A DNA stretch of 64,000 nucleotides. Origin: Sipunculus nudus. Its lineage: Eukaryota; Annelida; Sipuncula; Golfingiida; Sipunculidae. Shown piece by piece: positions 48,585 through 60,794 of the stretch. Position 1 is the stretch's first letter; every line of letters begins with the position of its first letter. The notes beneath the pieces are model-generated. The model made no database searches. It was not told the DNA's origin and saw nothing but the letters and a program-made list of their open reading frames with translations. The translations under genes and the position numbers were made by a program. The stretch is taken from the NCBI GenBank assembly GCA_026874595.1, contig CM049308.1, positions 92,883,624 through 92,947,623 on the forward strand, read 5' to 3'.

Positions 48585-50620
48585 CATCTGAGCTATAGTG
48601 ATTACCCTTTGTCTGACCGTCCGGCCGTGAACACAGCGCAAATCTAAACTGTTGGACCTAGTTTTTTTAGCAGTACATCCTGGGAGATCCATGCAAAAAC
48701 TCCAAGGAAACCAACAAAAGGGCTCTGTTACCCATATCCTCCGAGCTATGGGTCTTGTAAGTAACCCCCCCCCCCCCCAGAATAATTAAAAATTTGATAC
48801 AAAAGCTTCAGTATCTGAATAACTGTTGCATTGGTCCCCATGATAATTGTTTCATCAGTTCCGGCAGACTGGTGGTGCCGCCTATGTTTTTTCAATTTTC
48901 ATTTATTTCTTTTTTTTTAAACATTCAAATCAAGCGGTCGTCCATTAATAGGGCACAAATCGTAACCGTTAGACCTGGGATCTTCTTAATTAAAATCCAG
49001 GGAAGTCCAAGAAAAATCTCCAAAGAAACCTGAAATTAGGTCTCTGTTACCCATATCCTCTGAGCTATAGGACTCGTAATTTCACTCCAGAATTATTAAA
49101 AATTTGATACAAAAGCACTAGTATCTGAATAACTAATGCATAGAAGGCCATGATACTTAAGTTTCCATGCATATTTATCATGGAGTGTTTCATCAGTTTC
49201 TGCAGACTGGTGGCGTTACCTTTTATTTTCAATCTGTGAGCTTATGCGATGGCGCAGCCATTTTTCTGAAGTTTGTTCGAATGTTTTTAGTTTGGTGATT
49301 TTGGCTGAGTTATTGGAAGCAAAAGATTGTATTTTTGCCAAAACAGCATACAAAAATTACAAACTTAGAAATGGCTAGAGCTACCATCACCAAATATTTT
49401 GCAATTTTGTGAGTCATATTTAAAATTGAGGTATAAGTGGCCCCACATGCATCAACATTTTTTTTAATGGGGGGTCATTGGTCATTAGTGCATTAACCGA
49501 TAAATTCTCAGGAATAGCTGGAGCTAGCATCCCCAAATTTTACGCAGAAATCAGTTATATATCAAATGTTGTGGGATTAGCTTTTAGTGGCATCACCTGC
49601 ATCAGATTACATTTTACATTTGAAAAGCTTGAAAAGCTTTGGAATATTCTCCTCCAAGATCATTCGGCCAAATTGTTCAATATTTTACACAAATGATTCC
49701 TGGGACAAGCTCTCTCAAGTTTTTTCAAATGCATTGAATTAATGAATTTGGCCAAGTTACAGGAATTTGAACTTAGCCATTTGGCCAAGTAAGCATACTA
49801 ACATTACAAGCTCAGAAAAGACAGGAGCCAGCATCACCAATGTTTGTCACATGACTCATATTTTAAAATTGAGGTTTTTGTAGCACATTCTACATAAACC
49901 TTTTTTTACGGACAAAAACATGGTAATTTTAGCCTCTTTTGGCTTAAAAATGATTTATTATGAAACTGTCAGGCTGAATGGTTTAATTTTTCACAACAAT
50001 TATCCTAGGGTAGGGTTCTTTCAATTGTATAAGAATAGATTGCAAGATTTTATCTGTATCTAGAAATAACTTGGCAAACTTCCAACTTTTTTATACTTGA
50101 CAACAGTCTAAGTCTCAGTCTGGATCTATTTATAGCTTTGGCAGACTGCCAACTGTAACAGATGCTGCAACAGATCAAGAGTTCACTCAGTGGAGCCTGG
50201 AACAGGTCAAGAGTTCATTTAGTACAGTAGTTTGACCTGCCAAGTTTCTTTGCTTGACTTGGGGCAACTGCATGTCTCGGCTGAGCTCATTCAGCCCAGT
50301 GTACCTGATTCAAGAGAAGTTTTATACAACACAATCGTATTGTGCATATCTATACATATCAGATAGCTTCGTTGTATACAATAGTAGTGTTGCCACCTAC
50401 AATAGTTTTTGCACAAAGGTATGTTCCTTCTTGTTTATCAGTAGAACTTTGATATTCAGCTTGAAATTTAGCATGTGTACATACGTGGTTTTTAAAATGT
50501 TTAGTGCTTGCATTGTACTTAAAAAGTAGGGTCAAGCATAATATCCTTGAAGCATTATCCCTGATGTATATCCCATTGCACAGGTAAGCATTAGGCCTGT
50601 AGGCCTTGTTTTGAATTTTT
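48585..50620. repeat. Dispersed repeat family B (nested, degenerate)
   Basis: Blocks 'TGTGAGCTTATGCGATGG' (49235), 'GGAGCTAGCATC.CCAAATTTTA' (49520), 'CATTCGGCCAAATTGTTCAA' (49660) and the end 'GGCCTGTAGGCCTTG' (50590) recur in the same order at 57660-58930. No coding frame. Confidence 0.7.
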
Positions 50621-50679
50621 ACTGGCACCATTAGTCTTCAGGAAATAATGAAACACTATTTGATATATAAATAAGTTTC

Positions 50680-50790
50680 TAGGTCCAGGGGTTACAATTT
50701 GTGCCCTGTTAACGGACAGACGGAGAGACTCTATGAGAGACAAAAATTAATCGCTATGGCTCAGATGACTTTTTATTCAGCTGAGCTAAA
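50680..50790 (+). repeat. Short CAGCTGAGCT-type repeat end
   Basis: 'GTTACAATTTGTGCCCTGTT', then 'GGACAGACGGAGAGAC' and 'CAGCTGAGCTAAAA' resemble 17275-17390. Confidence 0.6.
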
Positions 50791-50939
50791 ACCCAAAGGA
50801 AAAGAAATCATGCTTCAAGCAGCCCGTGTGCTTGCCCTTATGTTCCTGGTAGCATAGACACTGAAGGACCTGGACATTTAAGATGTGTTGAGAAGTGTTG
50901 CAGAAAGTAAAGACATCTTTGAGAAAAGGATAATCTAAT

Positions 50940-52625
50940 AATTGAATGCATTAAAGTGTCAATATTTAAATTATCCGGTGCTTTGAAAGGTTGATATTTT
51001 CAAATAAATTGTGCAAATTTATATATGTTCATTTAAAAATACTGTACAGTCAAACATACAAACCTCTCCTCTGACATCAAGACAATGTCTTAGATCAGAG
51101 ACAATGATTGCAAAGCTGTTCAATCTTCATGTGAAGTTTTCATCTAAATTATGGAAATGTTCGCAGATTTATGCAAGTGGCTTCATTTTATATGCAAATA
51201 AAAATTTGGAAACCGATTAAATATTTGTTCTGCCATTAAATTAACATAGGAAATCATGCTTACAAAATCATTCGATTTATCGCAGACAATAACAGATGCA
51301 TTGATATTTAAATCAAGAACATTGTCATTATAATGTCTCATGTTTATTCATTAAGTTGCAAATATTATGAATATCAATGAGCATCTAATATGAATGTTTT
51401 GTACATTTCATTTTCTTCCAAGCAATGTAGAGTATGTTGTGAGTTTTTATTTTATAAAAAAAAATAGGATTGTAAATCTATTCAACATAAATATGCCATT
51501 TTGATCTAAATTATAGCAATTTATTCAGATTTATGCAATTGGTCTCATTTAATATGCAGATTTCATTTGTATATTTAGTAAATATATTCTGCAGTGGAAA
51601 TAACACAGAAAACCATGGATAATTACACGCTTACAAAATAATTTATTTAATTATTGTAGACAGTAACAGATGCAGTGATAGATAAATCAAGAACATTGCC
51701 ATTATAATAGTGCCTCATGTATATTCATTGAGATGCAAATATTATGAATATCGATGAGGATCTTATATAAATGTATTGTACACTTCATTTTCTTCCAAGC
51801 AATGAAAAGTTTATGCTGAAAGTGTTGATTTGATTTAAAAAAAAAAAGGATTGTAAATCTGTTGAACATAAATGTGCCATTTTGATCTAAATCATAGAAA
51901 TTTATGCAGATTTATGCAAATGGTCTCATTTAATATGCAAATTTAACTTATGTATTTGGTAAATATATATTCTGCTTTGAAAATTACATAGAAAACCATG
52001 GATACTTACATGCTTAAAAATTATTCATTCGACATACCTCAGGCAATAACAGATGCAATGACAGAAAAATCAAGAACACTGTCATTATGGTAGTGTCTTA
52101 TGAATATTCATTAAAATGCAAATATGATGAATAATGATAACTATCAAACATATGTGTATTGCATATTACATTTCCTATCCAGTAAGGTAAAGTTTAAGCT
52201 ATAAGTGTTTAATCCATAAAAAAAACAGAGGACTGTGAACATATGTTTAGGGTAATCATTTGAATTTTTACTAAAAAAATTAGCATATATTTGCATACAG
52301 CCAATTATGCAAATAATTTTGTGGGTAGAAAATGTTATTAAAAATAAATATCTTTCTTCTGATGCATGTAGGCATTAGTTTCATCCTTTTATTCACAAAA
52401 CTAACAAAGTTATGGCCTTCTTTGTAAATTTCATAATTACTGCAAAAATTACCATGGTTGCCATGGAAACAGGCTCACATTTTATAGAAAGCTACCACTC
52501 TTAAACTGCTATCATGCATTTTTGTAATCTATGGATCAATGCCTTTAGAAAAAATAATGATAGCAATTGCCCCTCCTTTGGTACCGACAGGCCTTATTTT
52601 CAGGGTCTGGCTGATAGACTAATAT
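50940..52625 (-). repeat. Right long inverted arm
   Basis: About 1.7 kb, inverted relative to the left arm, slightly longer through small indels in the subrepeats. Confidence 0.85.
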
Positions 52626-52706
52626 AAGTCGTGATAAAGAAGTTTGGTATAGCGTGACGGTATAGCAGTCTAGGGGCATGTCTGAGTGCTTCAACAGTCT
52701 CGACAA

Positions 52707-52970
52707 CTAAGAGATGATGTCTATAGGCGTAGCTAGTCGGTGTACGGAGAAGGCTACGTTGATAACTCTGTAACGGACTTCAGAGCGAGTATCGCTATTT
52801 GAAGACGGACTGTTAATCTGGCAATTTATACCTGTTGTGAGCGCTTCAAGGAACAGACCGAGGACATTACTTAAACGCGTAACTGTAGAGGTATTGGATA
52901 TCGCTGTGTAGAACCAAATTCGGTTACCTAGAGCTGGGTCATCCCAGGAGACATCAGCTGTGAAAGACAT
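52707..52970 (-). CDS. Hypothetical 87-aa open frame beside the right arm
   Basis: Begins MSFTADVSWDDPALGNRIWF and ends in HRLATPIDIIS then a stop. Base composition (about 46% G+C) and codon mix are more gene-like than the surrounding AT-rich DNA. An internal CTCTAG|GTAACC could act as a donor, so part may be an exon only. I recognise no domain. It begins about 80 bp outside the inverted-arm element. Confidence 0.22.
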   Translation of the reverse strand: MSFTADVSWDDPALGNRIWFYTAISNTSTVTRLSNVLGLFLEALTTGINCQINSPSSNSDTRSEVRYRVINVAFSVHRLATPIDIIS

Positions 52971-53463
52971 TGATTCTGAGTCCAGATAGAATAGTCTGTT
53001 GGCTAATTAGTAAGTGCTGTTGGAAATGTGTATCGAGAGGCAAACCAGTACTCCAGCAGGGGCATGTTGGTTCACACAGCGTGAACAAACAGTAAGTCGA
53101 ACAGCACAGCATTCAGATGTCACGTGTGCTCGATGATCGTGTGATCAGGAGAATTGTAAACAAATGACTACTCTTTGTAGTGTGGTTCACGGACTAAGTG
53201 ATTTTTCTATGTTAATTATCGGACGCTTGTAATCTTCAGTGATTGTATATAAGGAACGCCTCTCCAGTGTAATATGTGTTTTCATTCTTTAATATATACA
53301 TAGTGTATATTTGACTTATTCATCTTTTGGAGTGTACGTATGTATGAGTTCCAGCCAGTTGGTTTGACAGTTGGCCGTTCACATCTTTAGTGCTGTGATA
53401 GTAATATCTTGCCGGTCAGTAGTGACGGTCGGCTATTGGTGGACTCGGTCGATATTTATTGTA

Positions 53464-53580
53464 ATGGCAGCAATGATTTCACGGGAAAAGAAGATCAGAT
53501 CCTTAATGGAATTTTATAACCACCTGTACCTCTGCAGTATGGGTCTATCTGTTTAGAGCCATGGGAGCGAGCATTGTTCC
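53464..53580 (+). pseudogene. Frameshifted copy of SPTSS first coding exon
   Basis: Reads MAAMISREKKIRSLMEFYNH, LYLCSMGLS, then a one-base deletion relative to the intact gene and LEPWERALF, ending in the same donor TTCC|GTATCC. The intact exon at 60686-60794 has KIKSLWEFYYRLYICSTALF, MLEPWERAVF at the matching places. Unshifted, the frame meets TAG at 53554. The nucleotide sequence differs at many silent sites, so the duplication is old and not retroposed (the donor is retained). I found no second exon. A sequencing or assembly error at the single base would restore the frame; that is the main alternative. Confidence 0.7.
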
Positions 53581-55076
53581 GTATCCTTTTTATCAGAGAA
53601 ATATAATTTATAGTATTTAATTATTTTATAACTACTTTTTTTTACTCATTTATAGATGGATTTCAGGGTTTCTTTGAGCTACGCTTTGAATAATCCATAA
53701 TAAAAGGTAGTTGTTACAACAGGACGATTCACGGATGTTCTAGATCTGTTCAGAATCCACCAGTAGGATAACGAACCGGAGGCTATCAGGTCCATTGTCG
53801 CACTGAAGAATGCAGCTCCTCAAAGATTAAAGAGTACTACCAATTGAACGTCTGGTTTCTGTTTTCTTTCTTTAAGTCAGATATTATATAACTATAAGAC
53901 ATATAGCATAGATAACGGCGTAGAGGCAACCTGCAGTATTACCCGGACACCTATTAATAACGGACACTTAAGGATGGTCTCTTGGAAATTTACTCTTTAC
54001 TTTATAAAAGATAATATATCTTTATCACAAATATGATATTGATTAAAATTAACAGTCGAGTCTCCTTTATTTCACTATAACGGGTGTCTAACTGCTGTGA
54101 CACTCCATTCTTTGGATAGCTGATATTCTGCAAAAAAAAATGTATAGAAAGCTTTTTGATTTTGAAAATTGTTAGCGGAAGTTTAATTTTTATTTAAACT
54201 AAAAAGTCCAATTCTAAACAAGAAAGATATCGACAAAGACTAAGCCAAGTAAATAAACAATTTTTGGATATTTTCGTACTTAGATTGATGTTAGCCCACT
54301 AAAGGTTAATATAATAAATATACCAGAAAGAATGTCGTTTTACGTTTAAAATGATGTATAACTAAAACTGACAAGATCTTCCATCTGTAACCTTGACCTT
54401 TGACCTGCAAAATCAATAAGGCTTGGTAAAGCATGACCTAAGACATTTTGGCTAATACTTAAATTTATATTTACATTTCTGAAAATAACTTTGTTCAGAC
54501 CATGATGAGAGACGAGTCTTTCAGGCCTATGTAATGGATCATACAGCAGATATAGTTCTTTGATGATAACGTACCTGACCATTATACGAAACTTCTTTAA
54601 TTATCTCTCAACTACGTGTATTACATGTTCAACGCTAATTTACGAAACATATCGAAACTGAGCACAAGTAACAGGTACACACACACACATGTACCCAAAA
54701 CAAATGTGGTGTTGTGTTACCAGACAGCTAGTACATACCACGCCTCTTCTCCGTGCATAGAGATGTTCCCACAATTGGTTAAGCAAGTTGAATGAGCAGA
54801 GACACCACCACACTGTTTCCAGACAGGTTCATTGAAAGCCCTGGTCTTTTCAAATCCATAACTTATTTCGGATTTTAGGCTATTTGTCATTCCGTAATAA
54901 TGCTGACATTATGCTTAAGATATTTATACATACTGACATACATATTTGGCTTATTCCCCCCATACAATATATTTTAAGCTGATATGTTCATATTTTTTCA
55001 ATATATTCAGAATAATAACAGACTGAATGTAAAATCATAATACAGATACATCTTTTTATGGAATAATTTAACACAT

Positions 55077-55340
55077 ATGGTCTGTCTAAAGAATCCCGTA
55101 GTATGTTTGAATGAAAGGTCAAGCAGAAGACCAGGACCCTTAAAGACAATTTTAGGTCCACTCAATCTCAAGACCAAACCCATTCCTCAAACCTCCAGTC
55201 CGATGTCCGGAGACAACAAGTCATCAACATTTCGATCAATATTAGGCACAGGTCACTTGAAAAAGAAAAATCTGTGTCCAAAATCCCATAATTCAGTCAA
55301 AAATCATTCTAAAGGAAAAAGTAAAGGCAATAGAAAGTAG
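55077..55340 (+). other. Unassigned 87-codon open frame, Ser/Lys-rich
   Basis: Encodes NERSSRRPGPLKTILGPLNL and a basic tail ending KGKSKGNRK. No motif recognised, no clear flanking splice site. It could be a real exon or a chance frame. The rest of 53581-57660 has no supported feature apart from an (AC)n run near 54676-54688. Confidence 0.15.
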
Positions 55341-57659
55341 AATTATTCTTAAGATGATTATTGTGTAATATTAATGAATAAGGACCTTTAAGCTCAGTAA
55401 AGAAACGTTTTTCAGACGCCAGGCTATTCTCGTTATATACATCAAAATGGCCAAGTCCAACGTCCTGTCGCTGACCAAACTTCAACATTTGACACAAATT
55501 GGAGTAACAGCATTTGGGGTTCGCTGTTGTGTAATGTTGAAAGCTAAGATGATACAACTGGTGTTATTTATAAGATACAGCCATCTAAGATCAACATGCA
55601 TATATCTAACTGTTGGGCAACCCATGCATGAATTATTAGGAAATTGCATGGATTATTGAGAAATTCATGCTTTTGAATGAACTTGTTCTCAAAATAGATT
55701 GACTGCTTAAGTTTTATAATAGTTAGTCATATTTGTGTAGACCTATTTGTTCCAATTTACGGCAAACGCTTGAATTGCTCAGATTAAATTTTAAGATAAT
55801 GTACGCACATTAAATACAAAGATTTCTAAATAAAAATATTGCATTTTGATGGTCGAAAGTCTAGACTCTAAATTTTATTTCAGTAAAACAGTGTTGTTTT
55901 ATTTCTTTAAATTGTGCAAGTACATACTGCCCAGGCCTAATTTTCCCCAATAGTTAATAAACAAACTAAAAGATAACGCGTGTGAAAGGACAACTAGTGT
56001 TGGTAATTTGAATTTCGATAGCATAAATACGCTTAAATGGATAAAGCTTCAGATAAAATTTAATACCAACAGTTTGAACAGTTCTTGAGATAACTTGCAC
56101 GATATCAAGAATGGTAGATCAAGGATATCTTATGGAATGGAGATCTAACTCCGTCTTAAGTCCATGTCGAATGTTCCTGACGGGGACATATAAGCAGCTT
56201 ATCAACGGCACATAGAGAGATTCCGCTAATAAGACCCACGTACAGAGCGTGAGAATCCTCTGGAACCATTCATTCGTTTCCGGAACTATATAGAATCAAC
56301 CTCCGGAGTCGATAAGTGTATGCCTCACACATAACATGTTCCACCTTATAACGTATCTCTATAACGCAAAGTTTCAGATAACACAATTTGTCTGCACTTT
56401 CACATACTTTGAAAGATGATGTTATTCCGTGAGTGTACCTGTCAGTTTCTGAATTTATTGCTCACATTGCACGGGCTTGTGTGACCATGGTCAGAAACAT
56501 CCGGCTGGAACGGGGTAGTGCCAGCTGGTGCAACACATGACACGTCCAAACAATTGACACAAAAGCGGGCTTTATAATGGCTAATCGCGGCTTTATACTA
56601 TAACAGTTAAGTAAGTAAGGCTAACATCTCGGGGTTGGCAGGACTTGATGGAGTCAAAACTCCATTCCATATTACATGGTATATAATCTTCTTGGATAGA
56701 TAGACAGATAGCCTGACGGGACCTAAGGGAAACCGGACCGAAAAGAAATTTACATGCTTACCTGTACTTTATATTGTATAAGACCTATATATGCATGCAA
56801 GGTCTTTATAATTAAACATGATACTTAAGCTTGCGTGTTGTAATATCTTAATTCTGATTTGTGTGAGAAAAGTTAAACAAAATCACTTTGGATTGCAGGA
56901 AGTAGGTCGGTAGGCCTACACTGTAAACAGTTTTTTCTTGGGGTATTATGAAGAGGTACGGGTTTATTAGCGGTTAAAATACCCCTGACACGGATGTATA
57001 GAGCCCTCATGGGTTTACTTGGAAAAATTCTGACACTATATCCGTAAAAAAAATCTGTCGGACACACACGTATAATTTCTGTGTTTACCGTACATGTATA
57101 TATAGGTTCCGCAACGAAAAATATGCGTTTGTATAGTGAGCATATTGTGAGATTTGGCATGATAGGCTGTATATTCTTGTTATTTCATGTCACAATAAAT
57201 GAGTTCAATGGGCTTTTCTCTCTCATTTACAGCTGCTCTCAATCATATGAATATTTTAATTATTATTATAACTTTACTGATTTTGTGAGTTTAATCTTTA
57301 GTATACATTTCAACCTCTGCGTTATCTTGTGACATTTCACACATAATAAGCCTCTGTTCCATGATGCCTGGGTACTGGTTTCATAATCTCCAAGTCATGG
57401 TCACTTGGCCCCTTATTTGTACAGGCCAAGTCCTACTCTGTTAATTACACTGTATGTAAACCCTTGTGTATGTCAGGGTATAATCAACAAACTCTTCCTC
57501 GATTTCATTGGCCAGTATTGGGGATGGAGTTCACCTTACCCGTCTTACCAATGGAATGAATAGGGTGATGTACTTGGTTATATTCTAATGAGAGAGAGAA
57601 CAAAAGCCAGAGTATACTTATGTGTGACACAGATTCCTTTTAGCCACTCTGCAGTGAGG

Positions 57660-58930
57660 ACACTTTTTAGCGAACCTGTGAGCTTATACGATGGTGCGGC
57701 GTCGTCCGTCGTGCGTCGTGAGTCGTCTGTACGTTAACTATAGCTATCTCAAAAACGGCAGGAGCTAGCATCACCAAATGTTTTGCAAATTATCAGTCAT
57801 CTGAAAAAACTCTATCGGATTTTGTTTATTTTTTTTCTAACTGCATTTTCTTAGATTTTATAGGAAAAAACTAAAAAAGCTTTCAAAATCTTCTTCTCCC
57901 AATCTGTCCAGCCAAATTGTCCAATATTTCACAGAAATGATCCCTGGAACAATCTCTCTAAAGTTTGTTCGAATGGTTCCAGTTCCGAGATTTTTGGCCG
58001 AGTTACAGGAGGTTGAACTGAGTCATCTGTTCAAAAAAGCACACTAACATAAAAATCTCAGAAACGGCTGGACCTATCATCACCAAATTTTATGCAAATG
58101 TTTGTCACATAAGTCATATATGAAATTAAGGTTTTGGTGGCGCCACCTACATTGATCTGTTTTTTACAAGCAAAAATGTAATTTTAGACTCTTCTAGCTT
58201 ATACACTGTTTATGATTAAACTGTCAAGCTGATCGGTTTAAACTTTTCAAGAATTATTCTATGGTAGGGTTCTGCCAGTTTTATAAGAATAGATTGGGTA
58301 AATGCAGCTTTAAAAAAGCAGTGTAGCCAATTGAAAAAGGCTTTCAGTGTTTGAAAACAGATTTGACAACATGCCAAGTTTCAACAGCCAAGTCAAGAGG
58401 TCACTCAGTTCAACCAGGTGGGGTCGAGACATCACCATGGCAACTGACCTGGCCCTGTCTGGTGTCTAGACGATGTGTTTAGACGTCTAGACACATCGTC
58501 TAGACGTCTAGATACATCGTCTAGACGCAGAATGTCCAGATTAGAACTAGTGGAACTATATCTTACAACTGTTTGAAAAAACTTGGTTTGCATTTTTAGC
58601 AAATCTGTGAGCTTATGGGATATTGTGGCGTCGTCCGTCGTGCTTCATAGCTATCTTTAAAAAATGTTCTTCATGCTGCCAAATTGTCCGTTCATCTGTC
58701 CTAGTAATCCTCTCTGGCAATAAGAACATATCCAAAATATCCTGACTGATACATCCTAGTTTTAAAAATGTCCTCGTCCGAAACGTGCAGGTCCGAAACG
58801 TCTATTTTCTTGAAAATCATGATGACGAAGGTAGATATGCAGGACATAAGAGGATCAGTATTAAATTTTTAAAATAATCCTCAATTCATACTGCCAAACT
58901 TTGCACAGGTTCGCATTAGACCTGTAGGCC
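57660..58930 (+). repeat. Dispersed repeat family B, second copy
   Basis: Starts 'GAACCTGTGAGCTTATACGA' with CGTCGTCCGTCGTGCGTCGT and ends 'GCATTAGACCTGTAGGCCTTG'. It matches 48585-50620 block by block. A second start-like block at 58600 (AATCTGTGAGCTTATGGGAT) implies a nested or dimeric copy. Confidence 0.75.
58463..58527. repeat. Palindromic TCTAGA cluster
   Basis: Five TCTAGA sites in 65 bp made of a ~21-bp repeat. 58464-58507 forms a nearly perfect palindrome centred on AGACGTCT near 58484. Confidence 0.9.
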
Positions 58931-58963
58931 TTGTAATTTGTTGGCATTTATTATATATTATCT

Positions 58964-59021
<58 letters not shown>

Positions 59022-59106
59022 GGACTGCATGATAATGACTGGATTAAAGAGGTGAATAGTAACAAAATACCTTCTGTTGCAATTTGTGGTCGGACGGTCG
59101 TTCCGA

Positions 59107-59166
<60 letters not shown>

Positions 59167-59271
59167 TATTAAATTTTTAAAATAATCCTCCATTCATACT
59201 GACAAACTTTGCACAGGTTCGCATTAGACCTGTAGGCCTTGTTATTTGTTGGCATTTATTATATATTATCT

Positions 59272-59358
<87 letters not shown>

Positions 59359-59463
59359 TATGGACTGCATGATAATGACTGGATTAAAGAGGTGAATAGT
59401 AACAAAATACCTTCTATTGCAATTTGTGGTCGGACGGTCGTTCCGAAGTATATATATATATGT
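58856..59463 (+). repeat. Direct tandem duplication of ~308 bp with (AT)n tracts
   Basis: 58856-59163 and 59164-59463 share 'CAGTATTAAATTTTTAAAAT', the GACCTGTAGGCCTTG end of family B, an (AT)n run of different length (about 24 and 40 units) and 'GACTGCATGATAATGACTGG'. Open frames of repeated Ile-Tyr here come from the AT runs. Confidence 0.92.
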
Positions 59464-59532
59464 AATTATAAATATGTAGTGACTGCTGTGGACTGATAAT
59501 GACTTGACTGATAATGGTTCAGTAAGCGGTCT

Positions 59533-59630
59533 CTAGATGGCAGTATTGTCAGCATCACCAGAATACCCCGGGAAAGAAATACATGTAATATCATGTAAGT
59601 CGGGCACGGTTAATGTTCCTCCATCATTGG
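59533..59630 (-). CDS. Candidate terminal exon of an unidentified gene
   Basis: A strong acceptor (T-rich tract ending TTTTTTTCAG at 59631) opens 98 nt reading NDGGTLTVPDLHDITCISFP, GYSGDADNTAI and TAG at 59533-59535. Composition and residue mix look coding. The other frames from this acceptor close early. The product tail is unassigned; upstream exons would have to lie beyond about 59.9 kb on this strand, possibly outside the window or spanning the SPTSS locus. Confidence 0.3.
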
Positions 59631-60008
59631 CTGAAAAAAAAGAAGATAAAAGGTGAAATATAAAACATGACATGACAAATTACAGCATCCAATATTAATA
59701 TGGCCCAGTCCACCAAAACTTGTCAAAACACCGTTCCTTGGCACGTCAAACAACAACTGCCATCGCTTTAAAGACAAAGCACTTTTCCCAGCTGGCTTTT
59801 GTGTGTTCTTTCGCAAGTCGTTCATTTGGAAGGAGCCTTTCAAACTTGCGCCCGTCTTAAAAATGCATTTTTTAAAATAATTCAACGACCTTAATTTTAA
59901 GAGTGAGGCAGTATCAAATGAATGGGCATATAATTAATGAAAATGATATCTTGTTCACTTTAAATTTGCAGGTTAAGCTTGGCTCAAAGTTTGATTTCTA
60001 ATGAGCCC

Positions 60009-60371
60009 TTAGGCAAAAAAAAAATAAAATAAAATAAAAAAATAAAAAAGGTATGGTTTTCAGGCACCGCCCGCATCAATTTAAAACCCCCGCATCAAAA
60101 CTTTTTGTTTTGATTTTCAATAGAAACTTACCAATTTTGCGCTGCAACCGCTCGGAAATTTCTTTCAAGGAGATAAAATCATACAATTTCCTTTTTTATG
60201 TAGGGCTTTTACTTGTTTAGCAAAATAAAATCTGTTATTATCATGCTTTTCCCTAATCGTTTGTCATTTTTATCGAAACATACCAAAAAATTAAAAATAA
60301 AAAAACCGCCCGCCCGCATTGATTTATGAAAAAAAGTGCCTGAGGACCATACCTTTTTTATTTTGGCCTTA
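60009..60371. mobile_element. PIF/Harbinger-like MITE
   Basis: The element at 60012-60368 starts GGCAAAA and ends TTTTGGCC, with TTA directly repeated on each side (60009-60011, 60369-60371). Inverted blocks just inside read AAAAAAGGTATGGT...CAGGCAC and GTGCCTGAGGACCATACC. TTA/TWA duplications are typical of PIF/Harbinger. No coding content. Confidence 0.7.
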
Positions 60372-60685
60372 GATAGTTTAGGTAAAAAGCAAGGGTATCA
60401 TATACTGAAGTCAAAGAAATATGCGCAGTTTTCCGTGTGTTAAAATAGGTCGTGATTAGCGGCGAGGTCAATACCCTTCATGGTTGGAGTAATCTCGCAC
60501 TTCGGAACGAGGCAATCAAAATGGCTACCCCCATGAGTCATTTACGACAGTCACCATAGCATGACAGACACACATAGCGTAACACAGAGGCAGCTGCAAC
60601 GGCTTCAGTACTATAGTATAAGTATTACAGAAGCGAATCTAAGGAAGTCTGAGGAATCAAACTGATTCTAGTGTGATCAGCAACC

Positions 60686-60794
60686 ATGGTTTCAGTGACT
60701 CAGAAGATTAAATCTCTTTGGGAGTTTTACTATCGGCTGTACATTTGCAGTACAGCTCTGTTCATGTTGGAGCCGTGGGAGAGAGCCGTGTTCC
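60686..60794 (+). CDS. SPTSS: SPTSS exon 1
   Basis: 36 codons plus one base; ends GTGTTCC|GTATCC. A degenerate relative lies at 53464. Confidence 0.93.

Larger units (their letters stand above)
44054..52625. mobile_element. 8.6-kb element bounded by long inverted arms with internal subrepeats
   Basis: The left arm (44054-~45540) is found inverted at ~50940-52625. The outer ends read ATATTAGTCTATCAGCCAGA and its complement. Shared blocks run the whole arm: GGGGCAATTGCTATCATTAT, GAAATTTACAAAGAAGGCCA, AGAAGAAAGATATTTATTTT. Each arm has three ~380-bp subrepeats (marked by 'TTGCTGG.A.GAAAATGAA' near 44485, 44865, 45200; inverted near 52180, 51800, 51422). The innermost block is matched too (GTCTCTGATCT, ACTGTACAGTAT). 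ATAT is present at both edges; being self-complementary, it cannot be distinguished between TIR and duplication. The interior contains a decayed coding relic and nested repeats. Confidence 0.85.

Noticed and set aside
58938-59496. Two frames with repeated Ile-Tyr
   Set aside because: Products of (AT)n tracts within a tandem duplication.
59610-59885. 91-codon minus-strand frame above the candidate terminal exon
   Set aside because: Its 3' part is out of frame with the candidate exon and crosses the acceptor. No donor joins it, so it is probably chance.
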